Positions 35,801-45,000 of a stretch of DNA of 64,000 bases are shown piece by piece. The stretch comes from Loktanella salsilacus. Its GTDB lineage: Bacteria > Pseudomonadota > Alphaproteobacteria > Rhodobacterales > Rhodobacteraceae. Location: the NCBI RefSeq assembly GCF_900114485.1, contig NZ_FOTF01000003.1:208460-272459 (forward strand), in the 5' to 3' direction. A program made the translations under genes and the position numbers. The notes under the pieces are model-generated. The model saw only the letters and a list, made by a program, of their open reading frames with translations, was not told the origin of the DNA and ran no database searches. How positions within the stretch are numbered: the stretch's first letter is position 1; each line of letters starts with the position of its first letter.

Positions 35801-37707
35801 ACAAATTCGAGATAACCAGTAGGGTCCTGAAATCCACCTGGCAGCTGCGCCCGTTCCGGATTAACGTATCCCCTCGGAGTTCGTAGAAAAGGCACTAATT
35901 TAAGCACATCGGTTACATGAGAGGGATCGGCTGGCAACGAAAATTGCAAAAGAAGTTCGTATAGGCTACCTGCGGATTCACCTTTAGTCCCCAACAAATC
36001 CTTTGCCATTTGCTCGGTCGTCAAGGCGTTACTGAGATCGGCTGCACACTGATCGAGATCATACTCATCCAATAGATTGCTAATGCCCGCGATTGCGATT
36101 GCATCGTGCGAAACAATCGGGCAATCCGTTACAAAATTCAGTAAAACATCGGCTTGAACGCCCTCTGGGAGCCGCCATACCTCTTTAGGCATTACTGGGT
36201 TTCCAGACGTATCCAGTAGGAAACATGCAGATTGTAGTCGGCTACAGATCTTTGAGGAATTATCATCCTCCAATTGGACAATCTCACCTACGAGTTGCCA
36301 AACTTGCGGTAGGTGAGGACGAAGCGCATCATCGCGCGATGGTGCTCGCTTCTCGATAGCACTGACAGCCATTTCTGCTGTAATAGTTCGCACACCCGCT
36401 GCCTCAAGGCTACGCCAAAACGGGCGGACTTTCTCGCTGATTAACGGCAGCCCCAATTCCGAAAGCATTACGGAGGTGTCGTCTTGTTGAGTTTCACTGC
36501 TATAGAAAACTGAGTTCGGTTGTAACCACAGTCCAGATTCTGAAAAAACAGAATTTGTTTTTCTTGCAGCGTTCTCGAAAGCTTTCCAATAGCAACCAAA
36601 AATTTCGTCGTCTCGCTGTTCAAAGCAGCTTTCGCCGAGGCGCCAAAGGCCAATCGGACCGAGTTGCTCCCTCAACTGATCGAATGCGGCCCCCAATATA
36701 TCGGCAGCGGCCTCGATTAGCGCTACGTTCCAGTGCCGTTCCTGACCTTGTCCGCGCAGAACGATATTTTTACGGCTCGACTCCGGGTAAAAATCCGCAT
36801 TCAAATGCAGGGGTAACCGTGAGCTTTGTTCAGTTGGTAAGTATGCGAAGAGACGGCCGTTAACAGACTCTTCATCTGTATCGATGGCCAGAGTCACTTC
36901 TTCGCTTCGGTTGTGATTTTGTAGCTGGGGAAAGTCTTCGAATAACTTTCTCTTTTCAATAATTTTACTTGCTGATGTCCTTAAGAGCAACCAGCGTTTT
37001 GTGAGCCCTGAAATGCCAAATTGTAAAACGAGGCTATTTAGACCTCGCTCGATAACGAGACGTTCCGTTAAGGTGCCGCTACGATACACTTCAACTACTT
37101 TAATATGCCGCAAAAATAACATGCTCGAATTGATGGTTTCGAGAACTTTTTTTAGAACAATATCAGCGATGCCTGTAGGCACGGGCGACTGGTCAATCTC
37201 TTTCCGCACCAGTGTCTCATCAGTCGCCCAAGGCAGTTCGAATTCAGTGTCATCACGATAGGGAATAATTTTCGGTTCAATTTGCGGCGCAGCGGGGTTG
37301 AGAACTAACTCGCAGTTTCCGGAGCGAATTATCGGAGTATCTGTTACTTGAAAAACTGATACGAAACCGATGCCGAAACGCCCAATTTGATTCGCTGACT
37401 CGAACTTACTGCGCGCACCCATCGTGCTGATCGCGTGAATATTGCAGGACTTGTGGCTCCCAGACGGACCACCGCTTAATTTCCATTCACAAGTTTCGCC
37501 ATACTTACCACAGTTTGTAAAGGTGGCAGAGTTTCTAATGACTAACGCATCGTCGCGAACGTCGATGGTGAAGTGAGATGCCCCAGCGTCGTCGGCATTT
37601 TGAATAAGCTCCAACGCCATAATGTCATAGCCTTGCAAAGCCTTCAGCGACTGAGAGACTGTCCCGCTTAAGTCAGCGGTGTAGCGCATATTTAACGGCA
37701 GGCTCAT
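32851..37707 (-). CDS. Giant sacsin/HSP90-type ATPase with DUF3883 and UvrD-like C-terminal domain
   Basis: A 1618-residue protein. The N-terminus (about residues 5-170) is a GHKL ATPase of the sacsin type: MALELIQNADDAGASHF carries the ATP-binding Glu/Asn and IGRFGIGFVSVF is the glycine lid. A long helical region follows. Residues about 1465-1560 are DUF3883, with the PD-(D/E)xK-like core GFDIV (Asp1475) and LIEVKG (Glu1489, Lys1491). The last 50 residues (VNHAQWGDGRILEVKK; KVDFGFQGKKFLPF) resemble the Tudor-like C-terminus of UvrD/PcrA. Composition is more A/T-rich than host genes. It is the first gene of a two-gene unit with the NERD helicase. Anti-phage function is likely but unproven. 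Confidence 0.8.
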   Translation of the reverse strand: MSLPLNMRYTADLSGTVSQSLKALQGYDIMALELIQNADDAGASHFTIDVRDDALVIRNSATFTNCGKYGETCEWKLSGGPSGSHKSCNIHAISTMGARSKFESANQIGRFGIGFVSVFQVTDTPIIRSGNCELVLNPAAPQIEPKIIPYRDDTEFELPWATDETLVRKEIDQSPVPTGIADIVLKKVLETINSSMLFLRHIKVVEVYRSGTLTERLVIERGLNSLVLQFGISGLTKRWLLLRTSASKIIEKRKLFEDFPQLQNHNRSEEVTLAIDTDEESVNGRLFAYLPTEQSSRLPLHLNADFYPESSRKNIVLRGQGQERHWNVALIEAAADILGAAFDQLREQLGPIGLWRLGESCFEQRDDEIFGCYWKAFENAARKTNSVFSESGLWLQPNSVFYSSETQQDDTSVMLSELGLPLISEKVRPFWRSLEAAGVRTITAEMAVSAIEKRAPSRDDALRPHLPQVWQLVGEIVQLEDDNSSKICSRLQSACFLLDTSGNPVMPKEVWRLPEGVQADVLLNFVTDCPIVSHDAIAIAGISNLLDEYDLDQCAADLSNALTTEQMAKDLLGTKGESAGSLYELLLQFSLPADPSHVTDVLKLVPFLRTPRGYVNPERAQLPGGFQDPTGYLEFVDTKHFPPGMECFAEKILNVPIVSFGRYLTDYIPSIVAEHRLEQEGFSSIAEQIVQYRRELTDDGVMRQLRKLAFIPTRAGIFARPIDCYQWSPNIERVLGPDPHNWLEDSWLPQSRAGMQFRDVLEAELRMPVHPTLRHMLRRITEIADAGIINDDTVKSLNNLVDKISDFLLGADEDDKRSIAALKTVAFLPALIRGERDETQFHLPSDVYQAGRAPGFESQVPIIELNALRGPRRQHIEFMSLIDMPRVPPVASIVSHLRYCVSSGTKASPMTYELLNEAVSDKRELEQIEYLADEPYIFDRSADCYLKATEVFWTAPDAGRYWKNANPEMRRQEMLHEFLGVRNAPGPKDFARLMVEISSDSEPEKEFRQLHESCIVQICRAQEVEDVDLSDALVIIAEGLSLIDQDGNGAFPEDVLWIDRNVLAEPFGNDLNDKLITPPQTDRASLNRFYNRIGVSPLSSLAAQKLAQEPDRSPDASATSLLAERSELLLWLAPNEDARSALRADLHDLSVTLTRELKIQVELNLGAAPVVSPPVTAAAFLEKGTLHIRGSAMNQNTWAAAFRQLFLSVEHLCPQTDIKPLATTAVLLINSCTRSEAEALLIEGGFSPPIASGWYGAKASALEDLDAEVELTELAEDSALERPNELFEDEDNSPGAQSQGKIVTVNSQAHDASELGESDVSRLGEKINNRLTIAKSTTIDDISLHAQKTEPFGDQSGRPETDRSSQAIPKIDDYKSKTGGKPFGMMSEEHPTIDRKLKNDHSSANAQNGRQGKLKTNRMLAYVARTNDRPDEDRTEYSVDENKEIDASAIERAMRYEADQGRSPIEQDHFNPGFDIVSTETDGKRRLIEVKGLRGPWNARGTKMSRTQFSMAQNNADDFWLYIVEAALDPNAQQLYAIHNPFQRVDEYWFDFAWKDVAERLADTVQLNARIGATVNHAQWGDGRILEVKKTGLQTSAKVDFGFQGKKFLPFNKLKFID

Positions 37708-37819
37708 TTCTTCTCCTAACTGGGGCGAGTGCGTTTAGCTAATAACAACTACCAGATGATTTGCGCACAAAAGATGGCAGTTTCTTGTTCTTCGCTGATT
37801 GTGCCTGATTGTCCTGCCA

Positions 37820-38545
37820 CTAAGCCCCGCTGAGGAGCACATCGAGCGCGAGCGCCGTGGTCAATCCGACACCCAGATCGCCCATGGCAGCCCGCAATGC
37901 GCGTGGTTCGACTCGTCCGGCGCGGATTGCTTTGCTGGCGGCAAAAGCGGCGCTTACGAGAATGGAGTTGTCGGCGCCTTCGAACACCTCTTCGGGCACG
38001 CTTGTGCCCGGAAGAAGATGCAGGGCCTGACGCACGTCCGCTTCGAGTTCGACGTTGCTGTATCCGCTGCTGGAAATGCCCGGAAATAATCCGGCAACTT
38101 CGTCAGTCGCCAGAACGTCGATGCCCGGATACCGCGCTAGATGCTCGTAGATGTGCTCCGGCGAAGCAACGGCCTTCAGCTGCACAGAGCCGATGATCTC
38201 GCCGTCCAACATGAATTCCACATCCGATCCCGGGTGGTTCGTGGCTTCCGGCAGCTGCGCCAAGACGAGGTCCCCGTCGGCGTTCTCCGCGGCTGCGAAA
38301 AGTAGCTCATGGTAGATGCCTTTGACGTTGGAGATCACGCCGCGCAATTGGTCCACATCGAGACCGGCCAGATATGTCGCCAAATCTGCATCACTCGCAT
38401 CGCGAAGGCTACTCTTGGACCGGCGTAGCGCATCCAGAACGAGAGCCTCGTCTGCGCTCCATGCTCGGTCCGGATCATTCATAAGGCGCTGGAGCGTGAC
38501 CGCCAATACGACAGCTGCACTGCGACGGCCTACGCTTTCGCCCAT
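37820..38545 (-). CDS. Unknown protein with a candidate QxK nuclease-like core
   Basis: About 241 residues from the ATG at 38545 (MGESVGRRSAAVVLAV). An in-frame ATG at 38632 would lengthen it but would overlap the upstream gene by more than 100 bases. The centre reads YHELLFAA, then HPGSDVEFMLDGEIIGSVQLKA, cited here as two parts: GSDVEF and SVQLKA. Glu, Asp and Gln-x-Lys in this spacing recall PD-(D/E)xK nucleases with a QxK variant. The C-terminus is alanine-rich and helical. It is the last gene of a three-gene operon with a membrane protein. I do not recognise the family; the nuclease idea is inference. Confidence 0.6.
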   Translation of the reverse strand: MGESVGRRSAAVVLAVTLQRLMNDPDRAWSADEALVLDALRRSKSSLRDASDADLATYLAGLDVDQLRGVISNVKGIYHELLFAAAENADGDLVLAQLPEATNHPGSDVEFMLDGEIIGSVQLKAVASPEHIYEHLARYPGIDVLATDEVAGLFPGISSSGYSNVELEADVRQALHLLPGTSVPEEVFEGADNSILVSAAFAASKAIRAGRVEPRALRAAMGDLGVGLTTALALDVLLSGA

Positions 38546-39246
38546 ATCATGGCGATGCGGTCGAGACGCCGGACGGCGCGCGTCAAACGACGTCGCGGCC
38601 AGTAAGCCAAAGAACCATTTCGTGCCGCGCATCTGTTCTCTCCATCGATCCTGGGAACGTTAATGTAGTTTTCGTTGAGAGCTGCGATGAGCGGAGCAAG
38701 CCCAGTCTGAGCGAAAATGCGCATTTCAACGGGGAGGAGCGGGGACGCCTTTGCCTTCATGATACGCACCGGTGCTGCGAGACAAAGGGCAGCATACAGT
38801 GCAGCTTGCTCTTGTGATCCGAGGTCCGCGGTTGTCCTGCGGCGCCCGAAAATCCGCCGCCGCACCAAGAGCGCAATCGGGATGCCAGCGGCGAGCGCGC
38901 CGCCTGTGACCATCACGCTGCCCGCAGCCACGCCCATGCCGACGCTGGAGCCGACCCAGTAAAGCGTTGCCGTCGTGGCTGCGGCACCGGAGAGGGTGGC
39001 GATTGCAGTGCCGGTGCTTGCAGCACCGAAGGCGGCGATACCGCTGAATGTTCCAGCGACCACGCCGGCGGCGACAATCTTTGATGTTGCGACGCCGACG
39101 ATTGTGAACGCAGTGCGGTTCGATTCTTGGAGGATGCCGCCTACCACGGCCGTGAGGGCTCCGTCGAGCGTTTCAAGATCCTTGGTAGCCGCACGTGCGC
39201 GTCTCAAGCGTGGGTTGAAAGCGCGGCGAGCCATATCAACTATCAA
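38530..39246 (-). CDS. Glycine/alanine-rich membrane protein of unknown family
   Basis: A 238-residue protein. Residues about 45-135 form three long hydrophobic stretches rich in Gly, Ala and Thr (for example VVAGTFSGIAAFGAASTGTA and VGMGVAAGSVMVTGGALAAG), like glycine-zipper membrane segments. The N-terminus is very basic (MARRAFNPRLRRAR), and a basic patch LLVRRRIFGRRR follows the hydrophobic part. It overlaps the tiny upstream gene by four bases and the downstream gene by 16. A membrane-acting effector or anchor is possible. No homologue is recognised. Confidence 0.6.
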   Translation of the reverse strand: MIVDMARRAFNPRLRRARAATKDLETLDGALTAVVGGILQESNRTAFTIVGVATSKIVAAGVVAGTFSGIAAFGAASTGTAIATLSGAAATTATLYWVGSSVGMGVAAGSVMVTGGALAAGIPIALLVRRRIFGRRRTTADLGSQEQAALYAALCLAAPVRIMKAKASPLLPVEMRIFAQTGLAPLIAALNENYINVPRIDGENRCAARNGSLAYWPRRRLTRAVRRLDRIAMIWAKA

Positions 39247-39413
39247 AGATCCACCTCATTTTCAGCATGGTTGCCGATCTTCTCACGCACCAACCAACTG
39301 GTCAGCGCCCCGAGCGCGTCCATACTTAAACTCTCTAAAGCGAGAGTGTCTTTCTCGATGGTATGCCCCACTTCGTCACCGTGAATCACGTCAAGATCAT
39401 CGTGTCCAGCCAT
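39243..39413 (-). CDS. Small acidic protein, first gene of the three-gene unit
   Basis: A 56-residue acidic protein starting MAGHDDLDVIHGDEVGHTIE. It ends by overlapping the next start codon (ATGA, 39243-39246), which supports it as a real gene. A TTG at 39428 could extend it by five residues. Its acidic charge contrasts with the basic membrane protein it precedes; an antidote- or chaperone-like role is only a guess. Confidence 0.5.
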   Translation of the reverse strand: MAGHDDLDVIHGDEVGHTIEKDTLALESLSMDALGALTSWLVREKIGNHAENEVDL

Positions 39414-39459
39414 TGTCAGTCCGATCAACGTGAAGCTGTTTTTAACAGTATGAAATCAA

Positions 39460-39482
39460 TTTGAGTTTTTAAACAATTCAAA
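39460..39482. promoter_or_regulatory. Palindromic operator-like element between divergent island units
   Basis: TTTGA (39460-39464) and TCAAA (39478-39482) flank a GTTT/AAAC core, giving a near-palindrome of 23 bases in an A/T-rich gap between the minus-strand three-gene unit and the HNH gene. Confidence 0.4.
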
Positions 39483-39488
39483 CCTGTA

Positions 39489-39520
39489 TTGACATCGCGG
39501 CCAGGCGATTGGCCTATAAG
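39489..39520 (+). promoter_or_regulatory. Sigma-70-type promoter of the HNH gene
   Basis: TTGACA (39489-39494) and CCTATA (39513-39518) are 18 bases apart. The start of transcription would fall close to the ATG at 39532, so the message would be nearly leaderless if that start is used. Confidence 0.5.
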
Positions 39521-39531
39521 CAAAAGTCAGG

Positions 39532-40485
39532 ATGCTTAGCGTGGACAATTTTAGATATATTCGAATGGCTGGCAATGATCAGGGCTGGAGGCGCCCTCAT
39601 AGCGGTCGAAAAGGTGGCGACGATTATCTTGGAAAGCAAGGGCTTGGGCACGAGGACTGGAACTTTGCTCATGATATTTGGGAGGATGGCCGCTACCACC
39701 TCTACCTTAAGGCGACACCTGCGAACTTTGATAAGAGCTCATTTAATTTTGTTCTTGGGGCGCATGCGAGTCCATTTCCAATGATTATCGGATTTGTCGA
39801 AAATGCAACGTATGGACTTTCCGAGTTGCCGGAACAGCTTCTGCTCAGACGTGCTCAAGAGGTTTTCGCGCTAAATGAAGACGATAGTCTCGGATCGGCT
39901 TATGGGCAACGGAGCGTCGAAGAAATTGCAACTCTTCTGAAGCAGGAGGCGAGCGGGTATCGCGTTTCGGTCGCGCCACGAAACCTGCATATTCTGGCGC
40001 AGCCTGTTCCTATGCCGTTGGCAATTTATGAAGTTTCCCATCCAGGTTACCGTCCACTCCCCATGACGGAAAAGCAGTATGGTTTACTCAAGGGAAGAGT
40101 GCTGAAAAGCGATACAATGGCCTCCGTGGATCAAGAGGAGGAAGCAAGCTTTCCCGAAGGGAGATTGGTTGAGAGACTTCACAGGTTTCGAGAACGTAAT
40201 CGAAAGGTTGTTGAGGAGGCAAAAAGGTTATTTATTGAAACGAATGGGGTGCTTTTTTGTGAGGCCTGCTCTTTAGAACCGGAAAAGCACTTTGGCTCAT
40301 CCAAGATGCGCAACCGGATCATCGAGGCACATCATGATGTGCCACTCTCTGATTACAAGCATGAAGGAAAGACTAAGGTCTCCGATCTAAGAATGGTCTG
40401 TCCTACATGTCACCGAGCCATTCACAGTGTAAGGCCTTGGCTCTCTGTCAAAGAGCTCGAATCACTCTTAAAGCCAAATAGCTGA
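39532..40485 (+). CDS. HNH endonuclease with a novel N-terminal region
   Basis: A 317-residue protein. The C-terminus (about residues 240-305) is an HNH/McrA-type nuclease with CEAC, the catalytic-type IIEAHHDVPL, DLRMVCPTCHRAIH, that is, two CxxC pairs for structural zinc and the His-His pair. The first 230 residues are not recognised; they could read modified DNA, as in McrA-like restriction enzymes. The gene has its own promoter and no partner methylase. Starts at 39541 (GTG) or 39565 (ATG) are also possible. Restriction of foreign or modified DNA is the inferred role. Confidence 0.72.
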   Translation: MLSVDNFRYIRMAGNDQGWRRPHSGRKGGDDYLGKQGLGHEDWNFAHDIWEDGRYHLYLKATPANFDKSSFNFVLGAHASPFPMIIGFVENATYGLSELPEQLLLRRAQEVFALNEDDSLGSAYGQRSVEEIATLLKQEASGYRVSVAPRNLHILAQPVPMPLAIYEVSHPGYRPLPMTEKQYGLLKGRVLKSDTMASVDQEEEASFPEGRLVERLHRFRERNRKVVEEAKRLFIETNGVLFCEACSLEPEKHFGSSKMRNRIIEAHHDVPLSDYKHEGKTKVSDLRMVCPTCHRAIHSVRPWLSVKELESLLKPNS

Positions 40486-40536
40486 CCCGTGAGTTCGGTG
40501 CAGGATTATGCCAAATATTAATTTTGTTTTTATACC

Positions 40537-41649
40537 GGCTCTGTTGCGTAATTCAGCCTACGAACGGATCTCCCCTTTCCCCAGACGGATTTATCCCACT
40601 GCTTTCGTGAAAAGGATGCCGAGGGCGGTGTAACCGTTCAGGATCGCAAAGCGCACCTGAACCTCAGCGACTTGGCGGTCAAAGTCGCGCGCCATCAGCC
40701 GCTGGCCCAGCAGCTTTATACAATGCATCTTTGTCTCGACGCGGCTCCGGCGGTGGTATCTGCTCCAGTTCCGCCAGAGTGCCCGGCCCAGATACTTCGA
40801 TGCGCGGAGCGCATCATTCCTAGCGATGGCACCGGGGGTTGTTGGCTTCCATGGCTAAGCGCCTCGGACGTGGTGGGATGACCGCAGACGCTCCACGATC
40901 GGCGATGGCGTTCTGACATCGGCGCGTGTCGTATGCGCCATCCGCAGTCACGCTGCCGATCTGCTGATTGCGCGGAATCTTGTTTAGTAGATAGGGCAGC
41001 ATCGGTGCATCCCCGGTGTTGCTGCCCGTGATCTTAACTGCTCTGACTTCCAACGTTTGCTCGTCGATACCGATTTGGATCTCGCTCCAGACGCGTTGCT
41101 TGGGGCCACCGTGCTTGCGCGCATTCCATTCGCCTTCACCCTCGACCTTGATGCCGGTGTTATCGATAAGCGGGTGCAGCGGGCCCTTCGCGCCACGACA
41201 TGGAATGTTCACCCCAAGCGTCCTTTGACGGCGGAAGATGGTGCTGAAGTCAGCCACTTCCCAATTGAGACCCGTCAGCTGAAGCAGGCTTTCTACAAAT
41301 TCCGTCGTCTGACGTAGGGCCATCCTGAACAGGCCCTGCGCGCTGCCCGTTCAGGGCTGAAACATGCCACTGGCATGTTTCCGGGACGCCCTTCCACCCT
41401 TCATCGTCAAAAATGTCGGGATGGCAGCGTCACTGAATGTCCGCGACCTGGCCCTCTTGCCGGAGGGTTCGGCATCCCAGTTCATCTCGGGATCGAACCA
41501 GATCGTCAGTAATCCGCGGCGCTTCAGTTCCGCATTGTAATCAGCCCAGTTCGTCGCCTTATAGGTAGGTTATGTCGGGTTGCTCATGCGGGCCAGCTAC
41601 CACACTGGATTCACGACATAAATCCAGGCTGGATTGGTGCAGCAAAGCC
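40537..41649 (-). mobile_element. Decayed IS5-family insertion sequence
   Basis: GGCTCTGTTGCG at 40537-40548 and TGCAGCAAAGCC at 41638-41649 (9 of 12 complementary) mark the ends of an element of about 1.1 kb holding a broken IS5-type transposase. No target duplication could be made out. It sits between the HNH gene and the three-gene giant operon. Confidence 0.7.
40591..41587 (-). pseudogene. IS5-family transposase, broken by stops and frameshifts
   Basis: From an ATG at 41587 the reading MSNPT hits a stop at once. Family sequence then resumes as KATNWADYNAELKRRGLLTI, shifts frame near 41340-41400, and continues in the intact stretch 40820-41323 (LRQTTEFVESLLQLTGLNWE; DNTGIKVEGEGEWNARKHGG; VTADGAYDTRRC). 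It shifts again before the C-terminal part and ends NGYTALGIL..KAVG at 40591. The DDE residues fall in the intact stretch, but the protein cannot be made whole. It is a dead copy. Confidence 0.85.
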
Positions 41650-42035
41650 GACGTTGATGTCCATTACATTGATCCCAGAGACAGAGGGAAAACTCTCCAG
41701 CTCGTGCAGTTTCTTTGAGTTGTAGGTGAAGGCACGAAATTTCTTGCCATATTCTTGCTTAAAATGCTCAGTGGTGATTTTCAGGGATAGAAGATTGTAA
41801 AAGTGAGCTTTGCAAAAAGTTTTAGCCCAGGCACTGAAACGGGACAATAATAAGTGGCTGTTGATGGTGCAATTTTACAACCTCAGATTGATGGCTGCCG
41901 AAGTGTTCTTGACCAAGCCAGTCCGTGATGCAAGCTTGCGAAGAGTCAACAACTCGACGTAATTTCAATGTATAGAATTGGTTTATAATTGATTATTTCT
42001 GAAACGATTAACTATTTAATTATGCAAAGGCCTGA
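41650..42035. other. Gap with promoter of the giant three-gene operon
   Basis: A 78-codon open frame on the minus strand (41611-41847) runs into the IS end and is probably chance or a fragment. The last 100 bases before 42036 are strongly A/T-rich, with a TATAAT at 41984-41989. I see no clear -35 hexamer and no other gene. Confidence 0.45.
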
Positions 42036-45000
42036 ATGAGAACTCTTGGCTCAAGCAAGTCCCATGGTATCATTTCTCCCGAACAATTAGCTGAGATTGA
42101 GGCCAGACTGCATGCTGCATGGACTGGCCAAGGGTCAACTCCATTTATCGTTGATATCCAACCCGGCCAAGATCTTCTCGACGAAGCAGCATGCATTGCA
42201 CGCGCCTTACCTCGTTGGCGCCTTTTTACAATCGCCCCGACTCTCGCTGTTTGGGCCGTGCTGCGAGCGCTGACGCTAAGCTACGGCACGGCAACGCACG
42301 ACGTTTACATACACATTAACAACTTCGTTGGCAGAAGCTGTGATGATCCAGACCGGGATGATCTTAAAAGTCGCTTCAGGCGCGCAGCCCGCGATCTCGG
42401 ACTTCCGGTTTCAGGCAATGATCCGACGAACCTGTTTTTCGCCCCGCTCGGGCCAGCCCATGCCCAACACGACGACCTTGCCCGAGCTTTTGTCGCGGCG
42501 TCCCTTCACGTCGGTCCACCCGCCATTGAAGATACTGCCACGGCGCGCCTCTGGCAGCGTCGGGCAGTGATCGAACGATGCCCAAGCCTTACACGGCTAC
42601 GGACGACGGTGTTCTTCGACACCTCCGCGCACCTTGCGCGTCGCTTCGAGGCCTGGCGCAAAAATGCTGATCCGATCGGAGACACAGAGTCTCACCTCTT
42701 CAAGGCTTACGATGGCGCCGCCAAACGCGTGGGCCGCACCAAGGCCGATCTTGTGGGACCTCCTCGGCTCTTCTGGGCCGGCGACCGGATCGGCCTTGAG
42801 ATCGAGCAATCCCAGCAAGCGCAATCTCTTCGACTTGGTGCCTTTCCCACCAAGCTCACCAGTGGAGATCGACTGCGCATCGCTCCACCCTGGGGTCTTG
42901 AATTAAGCTGGAGCGCCGGCGCAATCATTCAGAAGATTGCCTTTGGCCCAGCCGCCGGAGAAGCTCTAATTTTCGACGCCGATAGCGGCGCACTCTTAAC
43001 GCGCATTTCGGCGGACCAGCAGGAATTGGAAGTCGCGGCGGAAAGGCTTGTCGTCCTTTCCGCCCACAAATTCTCCAGCCCATCTTTTGGGGAGGCTATT
43101 CCCGCACAGGACCCGAACTTCTGGGTTGCTTGGGTGCGTGCAGAAGAAACGCTTTCTTTCGTCGGACGGCGGGACCTTTCGCTCGCAAGACCGCGAGAAG
43201 ATGCTCTCTGGATAGATGGCTCAGTTCTTGGGCGCGACGGCAGTCACGCCCTCTATGCTTGCGACGGAATTTTGCGGCTGAAGGCCGATCCTGACGTCGG
43301 CGGCTGCGAACGCATCATTCGGATGCGTATTGGAAATGAGGTCCGATATCACAGCCTTCTCCTTGATGCCGAGGGGCAGGCCATGGTGCCCTTCTCTGAT
43401 TTGCGTCTCGACGCACATTCAGATCCATCAGAGGTCAATTTCGAGGTTCTCACGCCGGGTGCGGCAGGAGATCTGGGGGCCCGCGCCGCGCTCTCGACAC
43501 AATGCTGGATTTGGCCAGGCACGAAGTCCTCTACGGATGACCTTGCAGACATACCGATACCCGGCAACTTCAGCGCGGCCCGCAGCGCCGGGCTTCGCGT
43601 TCTCGACGGACTACTCTCCGTCGATCCTCATGCCGACCAGGAAGCCGCCATTCTCGGCCTTGCAGGCAGGAAGCGGGTCCACGAATTCCAACTTGTCGCG
43701 CGAGGCGAAAAGCTCTGGCATTATTGTATTGCTACAAATCAGCGGGTATTCGTCCCGCGCGGAAATTCTCTTCTTTTCGGGCATGATAATCGTCACGACA
43801 CGCTCCTCCTGAGATCTCCCGACCGGGATGCTTCACTTCTCGTCCTTGGGCGTGAGATTCGCCGTCCGTTCTTCCAGCGCCACACGATAGAAATTGGTGC
43901 GGGTCAGCTCGAACATCCGGAGGGTGGCGACGATCGTATTGCCCTTAAGCGAGCAGACGGACGCGTTGATATCCTTGCCCGAATTCATCGCGCGTCAGAC
44001 CCATCGGAACTTGAGCTGATTGAGAAGTCGGATGAAGTCAGCATTAAATTCAAACCATCCACTCCCTGTCGGGCCTTGGTGGTGCGCATCGAGCCCCTGA
44101 CAAGTCCCGCACTCGAAAGCGAGCATACCTTCGACCACTCGGTGCCTGACCTCCCGCCCCTTGAATTAATCCAAGCCAGCCTCAACTCGGAGAGCGGCAA
44201 AATACATGTCCATATTCGCCAATTAAATCTCTCCGCTCCTTCGCGGGCAACATTCTTCTTACGCGACGCGGCTGGATCTCTTCACCAGCTCCGCGATATC
44301 CGCAACGCACCGATCGCAATCGGCCTCGCAGGACCGGTGGCAGCCCCATCACTCCAAACCCTCCTCGCCCTCGCACGTTTTCTCTCCGAGCCCGAGGCCG
44401 AATGTCTCGGTGGCCAACTCGGTCGATCTCTTGCCCCGATTTACGAGACCACTCTCGATCATGTCGGCGCTTCACGGATGCTGGGGTCGGTAAAGTCCCT
44501 GCTTAATGTGGTGCGCCCGGACGGGCAGCCGCCGCGACATGACATCGTTGCGAGCGCTCCATGGATTCTCGAGGCCCAACCGCTTGCATTTGCGGGCCTT
44601 CAGACCGAGACGGGGCTGGCCCCGCTCGGAAAAATATACTCGATACCCTCGCCCTCACCGGCCCCTGACTTAGGAAGCGATACGCCACTTTCGAGTTGGC
44701 TGGATCGCGTAAGTGCGGATTCAAGCATCCCAACCGAACTTCAGGTCGACAAACTTCAACATGGCTTTCGGGCCTTGCGCTACCGGCTAAAGGAGACCGA
44801 TCTGCACGATATCGCAGGCAGCGGCACTTTGTCCGGCGCAGTGCGATTGATTTGCGGAGCGCATGTCGAGGGGCTTGAACAGATCCGCTCCTTCGATATC
44901 AATGGCGGCGGAGATCCCCTTCCTGCTCGGATCGCGATCCAGATAGAGCGCCACGCGCGCAGCTGCGCGGACGCGCAAGCCACTTCATTCGTGGACGACA

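Noticed and set aside
41611..41847. 78-codon minus-strand frame at the IS5 edge
   Set aside because: Its last part lies inside the IS end and it lacks a convincing ribosome site; at most a gene fragment.
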